28,859 bases of DNA from an uncultured Peptococcaceae bacterium (GTDB taxonomy: Bacteria; Bacillota; Peptococcia; Peptococcales; Peptococcaceae). Below are positions 14,165-20,046 of this stretch, one piece after another. The position numbers were made by a program, and so were the translations under genes. Position 1 is the stretch's first letter. Each line of letters opens with the position of its first letter. The stretch is from the NCBI GenBank assembly GCA_937922955.1, contig CALAKO010000180.1, positions 1 to 28,859 of the forward strand, written 5' to 3'. Under the pieces are notes generated by a model. The model searched no databases. It saw only the letters and a list, made by a program, of their open reading frames with translations, and had not been told where the DNA came from.

Positions 14165-16534
14165 ATGGTAACAGAACGCATTGAAAAAATCAGACAACAC
14201 TACGTAAACGCGAAACCGTCGATTTCCACGGAGCGCGCCTGGCTGTGGACCGAGTCTCATAAGCGGACAGAGGGGCTGCCGGTGTGCATCCAGCGGGCGC
14301 AGGCATTTTATGACTGCTGCGACCAACTGACGGTGCATATTTTTGAGGGAGAACTCATCGTTGGTGCCATCGGCGAGCATCGCAAATGCGGCATTCTGAC
14401 ACCGGAATTTTCCTGGCTTTGGGTGGACAAGGAAATGGACACCTTCTCCGACCGTCCGCAGGACCCCTACGAAATGACCGATGAGCAGCGCGCCTTCATG
14501 CGCGAAAAAGTTTTTCCATATTGGAAGAACAAGTCCCTCGAAGAAGCCTTCCTCAAGCGCGTGCCCGCCGACACCAAAAAAATTGGCGTCGACACTGGTA
14601 TTCTTGACAACGATTCGAAATGGCGCCAGGCTGTTGGTGAAATCACGCCAGACTACCAGGATGTGCTCTTTAAGAAGGGTTTTGGCGGCCTTATCCGCGA
14701 AGCTGAGGAGCACATTGCTCAGCTCGACATGACCGACCCAGAAGACGAAGACAAGCGTGATTTCTATGAATCCACGCTGCTGACCTCTCACGGCATCATC
14801 CGTTATGCCAACCGTTACGCTGACGCTGCCGAGGCCATGGCCGAGCAGGAGAGCGACCCAGCGCGCGCCGCAGAGCTGCGTCTCATCGCCCAGAACTGCC
14901 GCCGTGTGCCAGAGCATCCACCGCAATCCTTCTATGAAGCGCTGCAGTTTATTTGGTTCGTGCAGATCGGCGGCATTCTCTCGGAAAATCCGCTGTCCCT
15001 GAATCCTGGCCGCTTCGACCAGTACATGGACCCCTACTACGAAGCCGATCTTGCCAAAGGCGTCATCACGCCGGAAGCCGCCCAGGAATTGATCGATGCT
15101 CTCTGGCTCAAATATTCTGAATGGGTCTGGACCATTTCCTCCAACACCGCTGACTACTTTGCCGGTTACAACCAGTTCCAGAACCTTACCGTTGGTGGCA
15201 AAAAACGCGACGGCTCTGACGGCACCAACCCAATCACCTACATGGCGCTCAAAGCCACCGAAGAAGTCAAGAGTCACCAGCCTGGGTTATCCGTGCGCGT
15301 GCAGGCCGATTGTCCGAAGGAATTTCTCGATGCCGTCTGTCACCTGGTCAGCAAGGGTACCGGCTTCCCAGCGATCCACAGCGACGCCGTGGGCTACCAG
15401 ATGCTTTTGAACGCCGGCTATGAACCGGACGACGCCCGCGACTGGAACAACTGCGGCTGCGTCGTGCCGCACTTCCGCAAAACCGGCGAATGGACCGCCG
15501 CCGTCAACATGAACTTCGGTTCGGCGCTGGAATACGCCCTCAATCAGGGCAAATCCCTTATGACTGGCGAGCAGATGGGGCTGGACGAAAAGCCAGCAGC
15601 AGAAATGACCAGCTATGAAGAAGTGAAAGACGCTTTCTACAAGCAGTTCGACAATCTCTGCCGCCACTCCATCATTCTGACCATCGAAGCTCAGCGCCTG
15701 CATAAGGAAATGGTGCCGCGTCCATTCCTGTCCTCCTGCATTGAGCACTGCATGGAAAGCGGCAAGGATCTTTCTCAGGGCGGCGCCAAGTACAACGTTG
15801 GTCCGGTCATCACTGGCATTGGTCTGGCTGTCGTCGCCAATTCCCTGGCGGCCGTGAAGAAGCTCGTTTTTGAAGACAAAGTCTGCGACATGGCCACCCT
15901 CGCCAAAGCTCTGCAGGCCAACTGGGAAGGCTACGACGAGCTCCGCGCTCAGGCGCAGGCCTGCCCAAAATACGGCAACGACGACCGCTATGTCGACGAC
16001 ATCGCCATCGAAATCGCCAACCATTACTACCACGAAATCCATCAATATAAAGACATCTTCGGTTCCCCGTTCAACACCGCCTTCATGGGCATCTCCAACT
16101 ACATCCCAATGGGCCGCGTCCTCGGCGCAACGCCGTGTGGCCGCAAGAACGGCGAACCATCCAGCGAAGGCGTGTCCCCATTTGTCGGCACCGACACGTC
16201 CACACCGCTGGCTGCCATGCGCTCCGCCGCTAAACTTAATCAGGAAATCCATTCTGGCGGCACGCTGCTGAACCTGCGCCTTGACCACAATCTCGTTGCC
16301 ACCAAGCGCGGCCAGTCCAATCTTGGCGCCATGATTCAGACGCTGTTCTCGCTGGGCGCCTTCCATGTCCAGTTCAACTGCATTTCTTCCGATGTGCTGC
16401 GTGACGCGCAGGCTCATCCGGAAAATTACAAAGACCTGCTCGTGCGTGTGGCCGGGTATTCGACCCAATTCGTCAACCTGTCCAAATCCATGCAGGACGC
16501 CATCATTGCACGCACCGAGCACGCAGCATTCTAA
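14165..16534 (+). CDS. Glycyl radical enzyme of the PflD-like family, unassigned class
   Basis: A 789-residue anaerobic radical enzyme. The glycyl radical loop VRVAGYSTQFVNLSKSMQ places the radical on Gly764, 26 residues from the C-terminus, and the C-terminal ARTEHAAF is standard. The active-site cysteine loop is DWNNCGCVVPHF (Cys430, Cys432). Known: dehydratases and lyases of this family (trans-4-hydroxyproline dehydratase HypD, choline lyase CutC, glycerol and propanediol dehydratases, 4-hydroxyphenylacetate decarboxylase) have Gly-Cys-Val/Leu-Glu there, the Glu acting as base; here that Glu is Val434. Pyruvate formate-lyase has Cys-Cys, so it is not PFL either. Overall length and the scaffold (GELIVG, PGRFDQYMDPYY, GGAKYN) are closest to HypD-type enzymes. 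GAGAGGTG precedes ATG 14165. No microcompartment shell genes, transporter or dehydrogenase is adjacent, so the substrate cannot be guessed. Confidence 0.9.
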   Translation: MVTERIEKIRQHYVNAKPSISTERAWLWTESHKRTEGLPVCIQRAQAFYDCCDQLTVHIFEGELIVGAIGEHRKCGILTPEFSWLWVDKEMDTFSDRPQDPYEMTDEQRAFMREKVFPYWKNKSLEEAFLKRVPADTKKIGVDTGILDNDSKWRQAVGEITPDYQDVLFKKGFGGLIREAEEHIAQLDMTDPEDEDKRDFYESTLLTSHGIIRYANRYADAAEAMAEQESDPARAAELRLIAQNCRRVPEHPPQSFYEALQFIWFVQIGGILSENPLSLNPGRFDQYMDPYYEADLAKGVITPEAAQELIDALWLKYSEWVWTISSNTADYFAGYNQFQNLTVGGKKRDGSDGTNPITYMALKATEEVKSHQPGLSVRVQADCPKEFLDAVCHLVSKGTGFPAIHSDAVGYQMLLNAGYEPDDARDWNNCGCVVPHFRKTGEWTAAVNMNFGSALEYALNQGKSLMTGEQMGLDEKPAAEMTSYEEVKDAFYKQFDNLCRHSIILTIEAQRLHKEMVPRPFLSSCIEHCMESGKDLSQGGAKYNVGPVITGIGLAVVANSLAAVKKLVFEDKVCDMATLAKALQANWEGYDELRAQAQACPKYGNDDRYVDDIAIEIANHYYHEIHQYKDIFGSPFNTAFMGISNYIPMGRVLGATPCGRKNGEPSSEGVSPFVGTDTSTPLAAMRSAAKLNQEIHSGGTLLNLRLDHNLVATKRGQSNLGAMIQTLFSLGAFHVQFNCISSDVLRDAQAHPENYKDLLVRVAGYSTQFVNLSKSMQDAIIARTEHAAF

Positions 16535-16547
16535 GTTCAACAACAGC

Positions 16548-16591
16548 AAAGGAGGAGGCGGGAGCCGAAGGGTTCCCGCCGTTTTACTATG
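16548..16591 (+). promoter_or_regulatory. Shine-Dalgarno, bridging hairpin and start of the activase gene
   Basis: AAAGGAGG (16548-16555) is the only good ribosome site, but it lies 33 bases before the activase ATG (16589). Between them a hairpin forms: GGCGGGAGCC (16557-16566), GAAG loop, GGTTCCCGCC (16571-16580), 10 pairs with one G-U. Removing the 24 folded bases leaves a 9-base spacing, which is ideal. Phage T4 genes 25 and 38 are known cases where an intervening hairpin brings a distant site to the start. The stem is followed by GTTTTAC, so weak attenuation is an alternative role. Confidence 0.65.
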
Positions 16592-17329
16592 GGCGGATAC
16601 ATCATGCAACTGCAACATTTCTCGGTCAACGATGGCGAAGGCATTCGCACCATTGTTTTCATGGCGGGGTGCCCGCTGCGCTGTGCCTGGTGCGCCAATC
16701 CCGAAGGCCAAACCCAGCGCAACGCCCTCACCCACTGGGCCGACACCGACGACATCCTCGCGGAGCTGCGTCACCAGGCGATTTTCTTTCGTCACTCCGG
16801 CGGTGGGGTGACCTTTTCCGGTGGTGAAGCTACGGCTCAGCCGGACTTTCTGAAAGAGATGGTCGATGCCCTTTATGATGAAGGCTTTTCCTTGGCCATT
16901 GAAACCTGCGGTTATTTTGACTACGAGCGCCTGGCGCCGACTTTGCGTAAGATGGACACCATCTTCATTGACATCAAACATCCCGACGCCGACGCCCACC
17001 GCTGTTTCACTGGCGTGGACAATGTCCGCATTCTCGATAACATCGTGCGCGCCGACCGCGACGGCCTGCCACTGGTGGTGCGCATTCCAACCATCCTTGG
17101 CGTCAACGCCGATGACGAAACAATGAAGCAGGTCTTCGATTTCTTCGTGAAAAACGATCTGCACGCCAAGCTGGAATTTCTGCCCTACCATCGTTATGGT
17201 GAGTCTAAGTACGAACAGCTCGGCCTCGCCCTGCCGGACGCCGCCTTTGCCACGCCAAGCCAGGAACAGCTCGACCACTGGCAGGCCATGGCCGAAGCCT
17301 GTGGCATCGAGGTGGTCAGCTATAAGTGA
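16589..17329 (+). CDS. Glycyl radical enzyme activase (radical SAM)
   Basis: A 246-residue radical SAM enzyme that abstracts hydrogen from the radical glycine of its partner. The cluster motif C-x3-C-x2-C is at Cys28, Cys32 and Cys35 (AGCPLRCAWCANPEG), the SAM-binding GGE in GGGVTFSGGEATAQ at about residues 70-83. Known: activases of the PflD-like group usually carry a ferredoxin-type insert with two more [4Fe-4S] clusters just after the first motif and are about 300 residues long. Here only about 35 residues separate the cysteine motif from GGGVT and no extra cysteine set is present, so it has the compact PFL-activase layout. It follows the radical enzyme by 54 bases, which include the hairpin above. 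A second ATG (16604) is possible, with poorer signals. Confidence 0.9.
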   Translation: MGGYIMQLQHFSVNDGEGIRTIVFMAGCPLRCAWCANPEGQTQRNALTHWADTDDILAELRHQAIFFRHSGGGVTFSGGEATAQPDFLKEMVDALYDEGFSLAIETCGYFDYERLAPTLRKMDTIFIDIKHPDADAHRCFTGVDNVRILDNIVRADRDGLPLVVRIPTILGVNADDETMKQVFDFFVKNDLHAKLEFLPYHRYGESKYEQLGLALPDAAFATPSQEQLDHWQAMAEACGIEVVSYK

Positions 17330-17344
17330 CGCGATAGAAAAAAG

Positions 17345-17375
17345 CGCCGCTGCATCCACAATGGATGCAGCGGCG
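17345..17375. terminator. 13-pair hairpin after the activase gene
   Basis: CGCCGCTGCATCC / GGATGCAGCGGCG, perfect, loop ACAAT. An A-tract precedes it and no T-run follows on the plus strand, so it is a weak intrinsic terminator in the gene direction but a strong block to 3' decay or to antisense transcription. Confidence 0.6.
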
Positions 17376-17380
17376 TGTAC

Positions 17381-17409
17381 TTGTATTGTAATGTGGTTTG
17401 CGTTACAAT
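17381..17409 (+). promoter_or_regulatory. Promoter and operator of the toxin-antitoxin operon
   Basis: -35 TTGTAT (17381-17386), 17-base spacer, -10 TACAAT (17404-17409). An inverted repeat ATTGTAA (17385-17391) and TTACAAT (17403-17409), 11 bases apart, covers spacer and -10, as expected for repression by an antitoxin dimer. Confidence 0.65.
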
Positions 17410-17439
17410 TATGGAAAGATGACAAAGGAGTGATTGACC

Positions 17440-17742
17440 ATGGAAAAAACAGCTACTTTGAATCTGCGTGTCAGTCCGCAAGTAAAGGCAGATGCGGAAA
17501 AAGTGTTATCGCGTTTGGGTATCCCTATGTCGACGGCTATAAACATGTATCTTAACCAGATTGCTCTTACTGGGGGCATTCCCTTTCCTGTAATGATACC
17601 GACGGCGCCGCCAACGGTCAATGCCGATCTTATGGATGATGTCACGCTGAACGATAAGCTCATGCGCGGCATCAATGATGTTAAAGCCGGGCGGGTGCAT
17701 GATGCAGCAGAAGTATTGGCGTATGGCAGAGGAAAACGTTGA
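17440..17742 (+). CDS. RelB/DinJ-family antitoxin
   Basis: A 100-residue protein. The N-terminus TATLNLRVSPQVKADAEKVLSRLGIPMSTAINMYLNQIA is the ribbon-helix-helix DNA-binding domain typical of RelB/DinJ; the C-terminal half (IPFPVMIPTAPPTVNADLMDD and the tail rich in charged residues) would wrap the toxin. It should repress its own promoter, which carries a matching inverted repeat. An in-frame TTG lies 6 bases upstream of the ATG, but AAAGGAG sits 9 bases before the ATG. The stop overlaps the toxin start by one base. Confidence 0.92.
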   Translation: MEKTATLNLRVSPQVKADAEKVLSRLGIPMSTAINMYLNQIALTGGIPFPVMIPTAPPTVNADLMDDVTLNDKLMRGINDVKAGRVHDAAEVLAYGRGKR

Positions 17743-18062
17743 TGGAGGTCTATAAGGTAAAGCTTACTCAAGAAGCCGAGGACGATCTTAATGCCATTTA
17801 TGATTACATTTGTGAAACGTTGCAAGCGCCTCAGGCTGCACGGCGTCAATATCATCGACTAGCAGAAGAAATATTAAGCTTGGATTTTTTCCCAGAACGT
17901 TACGCTGTGATTGAAGCCGAACCATGGCATTCTATGGGATTGCGGCAGATGCCGGTTGATCGGTATTCCGTATTTTACTTCCTTTGCAAGGACTGCGTAT
18001 TCGTCACAAACATTCTCTATAGTGCTTCAAATTTGATGGAGAGGCTTAAACGTCATTCATAA
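17742..18062 (+). CDS. RelE/ParE-family toxin
   Basis: A 106-residue toxin with the family pattern: N-terminal KVKLTQEAEDDLNAIYDYI helix pair, RRQYHRLAEEILSLDFFPERY, and the C-terminal strands LRQMPVDRYSVFYFLCKDCVFVTNILYSASNLMERL. RelE members cut mRNA in the ribosome, ParE members poison gyrase; sequence alone does not settle which, though the long N-terminal helices and the VDRYSVFYF strand resemble the ParE/YafQ-like side. Start ATG overlaps the antitoxin stop (TGATG), with AGAGGAAA upstream. Confidence 0.9.
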   Translation: MEVYKVKLTQEAEDDLNAIYDYICETLQAPQAARRQYHRLAEEILSLDFFPERYAVIEAEPWHSMGLRQMPVDRYSVFYFLCKDCVFVTNILYSASNLMERLKRHS

Positions 18063-18074
18063 ACGATTAAAACA

Positions 18075-18119
18075 AAACACACGCCGCTTGATCTGTGATG
18101 GCTCAGGCGGCGTGTGTTT
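18075..18119. terminator. Terminator of the toxin-antitoxin operon
   Basis: 17-pair stem between AAACACACGCCGCTTGA and TCAGGCGGCGTGTGTTT (one G-U), 11-base loop. The T-run is short (three T). Confidence 0.7.
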
Positions 18120-18245
18120 GCGTTTAGCGGCAGAAAGACAGAGGCTGTCGAGTATGCGCCCGGTCTTGGACAAAGCAGGCGGGGTGATTGTCACCATGGC
18201 ACGTCATGCTGCACAGCAGCAAGCATTTGTCAAATCCCGGCGCGT

Positions 18246-18277
18246 ATAAAAAACAGCAGGACGTTGGTCCTGCTGTT
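18246..18277 (-). terminator. Terminator of yjdF
   Basis: AACAGCAGGAC / GTCCTGCTGTT with GTTG loop; six A on the left give a T-run on the minus strand. It lies 5 bases past the yjdF stop. Confidence 0.88.
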
Positions 18278-18282
18278 GGCGG

Positions 18283-18699
18283 TCAATGACCGCGATGCTT
18301 TTCTTTGCGTTTGGCGCGTTTTGCGGCATAACGCGCGGCTGCTTTTTCCTCACGAGCAGCGCGTGCCTGTGTGCGTTGGGCCGTTTTTCCAACCTCACGC
18401 TGCTGCGCCAGCGCTTGCTGTGCCTTCGTGCCCACTCCCTGCGCCGCGGCAGCCTGGCGCGCGGCTCGCTGTCGCCGCTTGGGATTGCGGTAGTGTATAG
18501 GCTGTTCCGCCGTTCCCGCTGCCCCGAAGGACAGCCTGCGAAACTGATTCAGCACCAGCTGCAGCACTTCTACATCCCGTGGTTCAGCGCCGAATGTCAC
18601 CTTGCACACCGACAGAGTTTCGCCATCCACACGTTCAAACACGCCGATCCAAAATGGATCGTCAAAGAACACCGTCAATGTCAGCGATGTTATCTCCAT
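18283..18699 (-). CDS. yjdF: YjdF family protein (DUF2992)
   Basis: A 138-residue protein. The first 50 residues (LTLTVFFDDPFWIGVFERVDGETLSVCKVTFGAEPRDVEVLQLVLNQF) match the YjdF/DUF2992 pattern, followed by IHYRNPKRRQRAARQAA and a very basic Ala/Arg/Lys/Gln tail ending KRAKRKEKHRGH, also usual in the family. Function is unknown; in other Firmicutes the gene is controlled by the yjdF RNA, which binds aromatic nitrogen heterocycles, so a role in handling such compounds is proposed. AAGGAGGG precedes the ATG at 18699. The frame stays open upstream through the leader (to 18891), but that part is structured RNA and not protein-like. Confidence 0.9.
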   Translation of the reverse strand: MEITSLTLTVFFDDPFWIGVFERVDGETLSVCKVTFGAEPRDVEVLQLVLNQFRRLSFGAAGTAEQPIHYRNPKRRQRAARQAAAAQGVGTKAQQALAQQREVGKTAQRTQARAAREEKAAARYAAKRAKRKEKHRGH

Positions 18700-18725
18700 C
18701 CTGGTCCCTCCTTTATAAAAAGATG

Positions 18726-18841
18726 GACAAAGAAGGGACAACCCGGAGGGGCAGGTTACTGACCTCGCCAGCAGCGAGACGGCCGGGCTACCTTCCGGCT
18801 CTGGCGCGCCCGCAGGCGCACGGTGCGTTTTTATCTTTGCC
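18726..18841 (-). ncRNA. yjdF-type riboswitch leader
   Basis: Between promoter and yjdF lies a folded leader. A closing stem of about 8 pairs joins GGCAAAGA (18841-18834) to TCTTTGTC (18733-18726). Within it are hairpins GCGCC/GGCGC (18819-18806), GCCGG/CCGGC (18799-18782), CTCGC/GCGAG (18778-18764) and AACC/GGTT (18757-18740). CCCTCC (18750-18745) is exactly complementary to the yjdF ribosome site GGAGGG (18711-18706), offering a switch for translation. Naming as yjdF RNA rests on gene context and architecture; I could not run a covariance model. Confidence 0.72.
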
Positions 18842-18862
18842 GCAGCCTTTGGCTGCGCTTTC

Positions 18863-18891
18863 ATCATACGCCTGTTGGCCGCCTTCGTCAA
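18863..18891 (-). promoter_or_regulatory. Promoter of yjdF
   Basis: Minus strand: -35 TTGACG (18891-18886), 17-base spacer, -10 TATGAT (18868-18863). It starts 9 bases after the stop of the preceding flavoprotein gene, so yjdF is expressed on its own. A 7-pair hairpin CGCAGCC/GGCTGCG (18857-18841) opens the transcript. Confidence 0.8.
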
Positions 18892-18900
18892 GCAATGGGT

Positions 18901-19530
18901 TCAGCGTACAAAATTGGTCACAGCGCCGCGTTCCGTGTCGGGCAGTGGCACACCGGCCTCTTTGCCGGCAGCAAAACAGCGCATCATCCACACCATATGC
19001 CGTGCCAGGTTGCGCAGCGTCTGCATGCCTTCCGCATCGGCGGCAGCATCCTCGGCCACGCGCCCATGGCTCAGGCTCCAATATGTTGAGCCAGCAACAG
19101 GCATTTCAGAAATGCCGAAATACTTGTTCAGTGCGTCTAAGCTGGCTGTTGTACCGGCGCGACGGGCTACTGCCACAGAGGCGCCCGGCTTGCAGCGGAA
19201 CACATCCTTGCCAGCGCTGTAAAAGGCGCGGTCCAGGAAGGAGAAAATACGGCCGCTTGGATGGGCGTAGTACACTGGTGTGGCAAACACAAAACCATCC
19301 GCCGCGCGCGCCTTCTCCACAAAAGCATTCACACCGTCCTCATCTCCCAGCACACAGCGCCCAGTTTTGGCACAGGCGCCGCACTGCAGACAGTCGGCCA
19401 GCGGCTTGGTGCCAGTTTGGATGATTTCTGATTCCACCCCTTCAGCATCAAAAATTTTTACCATTTCATTCAATGCTTGCATTGTTGTGCCATTAACATG
19501 GCTGGAGCCATTTACGAGCAATACTTTCAT
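18901..19530 (-). CDS. NADPH-dependent FMN reductase-like / iron-sulfur flavoprotein
   Basis: A 209-residue flavodoxin-fold protein. The FMN phosphate loop is NGSSHVNGTT (residues 7-16) and ATPVYYAHPSGRIFSFLDR is the second flavin contact. A compact cysteine set C47-x2-C50-x2-C53-x5-C59 (DCLQCGACAKTGRC) has the spacing known for archaeal and clostridial iron-sulfur flavoproteins, which bind one [4Fe-4S] cluster beside FMN and pass electrons. It is thus likely an electron carrier or an oxygen/peroxide or quinone-reducing enzyme in an anaerobe. AAGGAGGA precedes the ATG. It follows the DUF2200 gene by 42 bases on the same strand without terminator, so the two are probably co-transcribed. Confidence 0.88.
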   Translation of the reverse strand: MKVLLVNGSSHVNGTTMQALNEMVKIFDAEGVESEIIQTGTKPLADCLQCGACAKTGRCVLGDEDGVNAFVEKARAADGFVFATPVYYAHPSGRIFSFLDRAFYSAGKDVFRCKPGASVAVARRAGTTASLDALNKYFGISEMPVAGSTYWSLSHGRVAEDAAADAEGMQTLRNLARHMVWMMRCFAAGKEAGVPLPDTERGAVTNFVR

Positions 19531-19572
19531 AACGACTTCCTCCTTATAAATGATTGTATTTTATGAGATCTT

Positions 19573-19923
19573 TCAGCTGCGCAGAATTTTTTCCAGAGGC
19601 TTGCCTTTAGCAAGTTCGTCAACAAGCTTATCGAGCCAGCGAATTTGCTGCATCAGCGGGTCGTCGATGGTTTCTACTTTGACGCCGCAGATGCTGCCTT
19701 TGATGAGGGCGGCGTTGGGGTTGATCTGTGGCGCTTCGCGAAAGAAGGTGCCGTAGTCCACGTCCCGCGCCAGCTGTGCCGCCAGCCCGGCGGCGTCGTA
19801 GCCGGTGAGCCAGCAGGTGACGCGCTCCACTTCCTCTGGTGTGCGTCCTTTGCGTACAGCTTTGGCCACGAGCAGAGGATAGACCTTGCTGACGGGCATG
19901 GCAAATACTTTTTCATTGTCCAT
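19573..19923 (-). CDS. DUF2200 family protein
   Basis: A 116-residue soluble protein of unknown function. FAMPVSKVYPLLVAKAVRKGRTPEEVERVTCWLTGYD, then FFREAPQINPNAALIKGSICGVKVETIDDPLMQQIRWLDKLVDELAKGKPLEKIL, match the DUF2200 pattern along the whole length, so the gene is intact. The frame is open 46 codons further upstream, but that part is low-quality (His- and Pro-rich), while GGGAGGA stands 8 bases before the ATG at 19923. A minus-strand TATAAT (19962-19957) is a fair -10. Confidence 0.88.
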   Translation of the reverse strand: MDNEKVFAMPVSKVYPLLVAKAVRKGRTPEEVERVTCWLTGYDAAGLAAQLARDVDYGTFFREAPQINPNAALIKGSICGVKVETIDDPLMQQIRWLDKLVDELAKGKPLEKILRS

Positions 19924-19956
19924 GTCGGTGTCCTCCCAAAATCTGATGATGGTGTT

Positions 19957-19985
19957 ATTATACCACGCCGCATGTGACGATGGCA
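19957..19985 (-). promoter_or_regulatory. Putative promoter of the DUF2200-flavoprotein pair
   Basis: Minus strand -10 TATAAT (19962-19957); the -35 at 17 bases is TGCCAT, a weak match. It sits 34 bases before the start codon. Confidence 0.5.
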
Positions 19986-20046
19986 GTGGGCGTTTGGGTG
20001 GTAATATGGTAGAATGATGATAATCTTTATGAAAGTGGTGATAATA

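Noticed and set aside
14141..15277. A 378-codon minus-strand frame opposite the 5' part of the glycyl radical enzyme gene
   Set aside because: Shadow frame of the same kind; composition is not protein-like and the sense gene is certain.
14165..17329. Assignment of the radical enzyme as HypD, CutC or a diol dehydratase
   Set aside because: Length fits HypD, but the Gly-Cys-Val-Glu motif needed for these enzymes is absent and no matching pathway gene is near.
15287..17425. A 712-codon open frame on the minus strand opposite the glycyl radical enzyme and activase
   Set aside because: It overlaps two clear genes, has no ribosome site or recognisable domain, and comes from the strong codon bias of those genes, which keeps the opposite strand open.
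18120..18248. A roughly 40-codon plus-strand frame ending at 18248 (…ARHAAQQQAFVKSRRV)
   Set aside because: Looks somewhat protein-like and may be the decayed end of a gene, but has no start signal and no known match that I can name.
18114..18500. A 128-codon plus-strand frame next to the toxin gene
   Set aside because: Runs opposite yjdF, lacks a ribosome site, and its translation is rich in Cys, Pro and Arg without pattern.
18700..18891. Upstream extension of the yjdF reading frame
   Set aside because: The segment holds the promoter and a folded leader RNA; the ribosome site marks the ATG at 18699.
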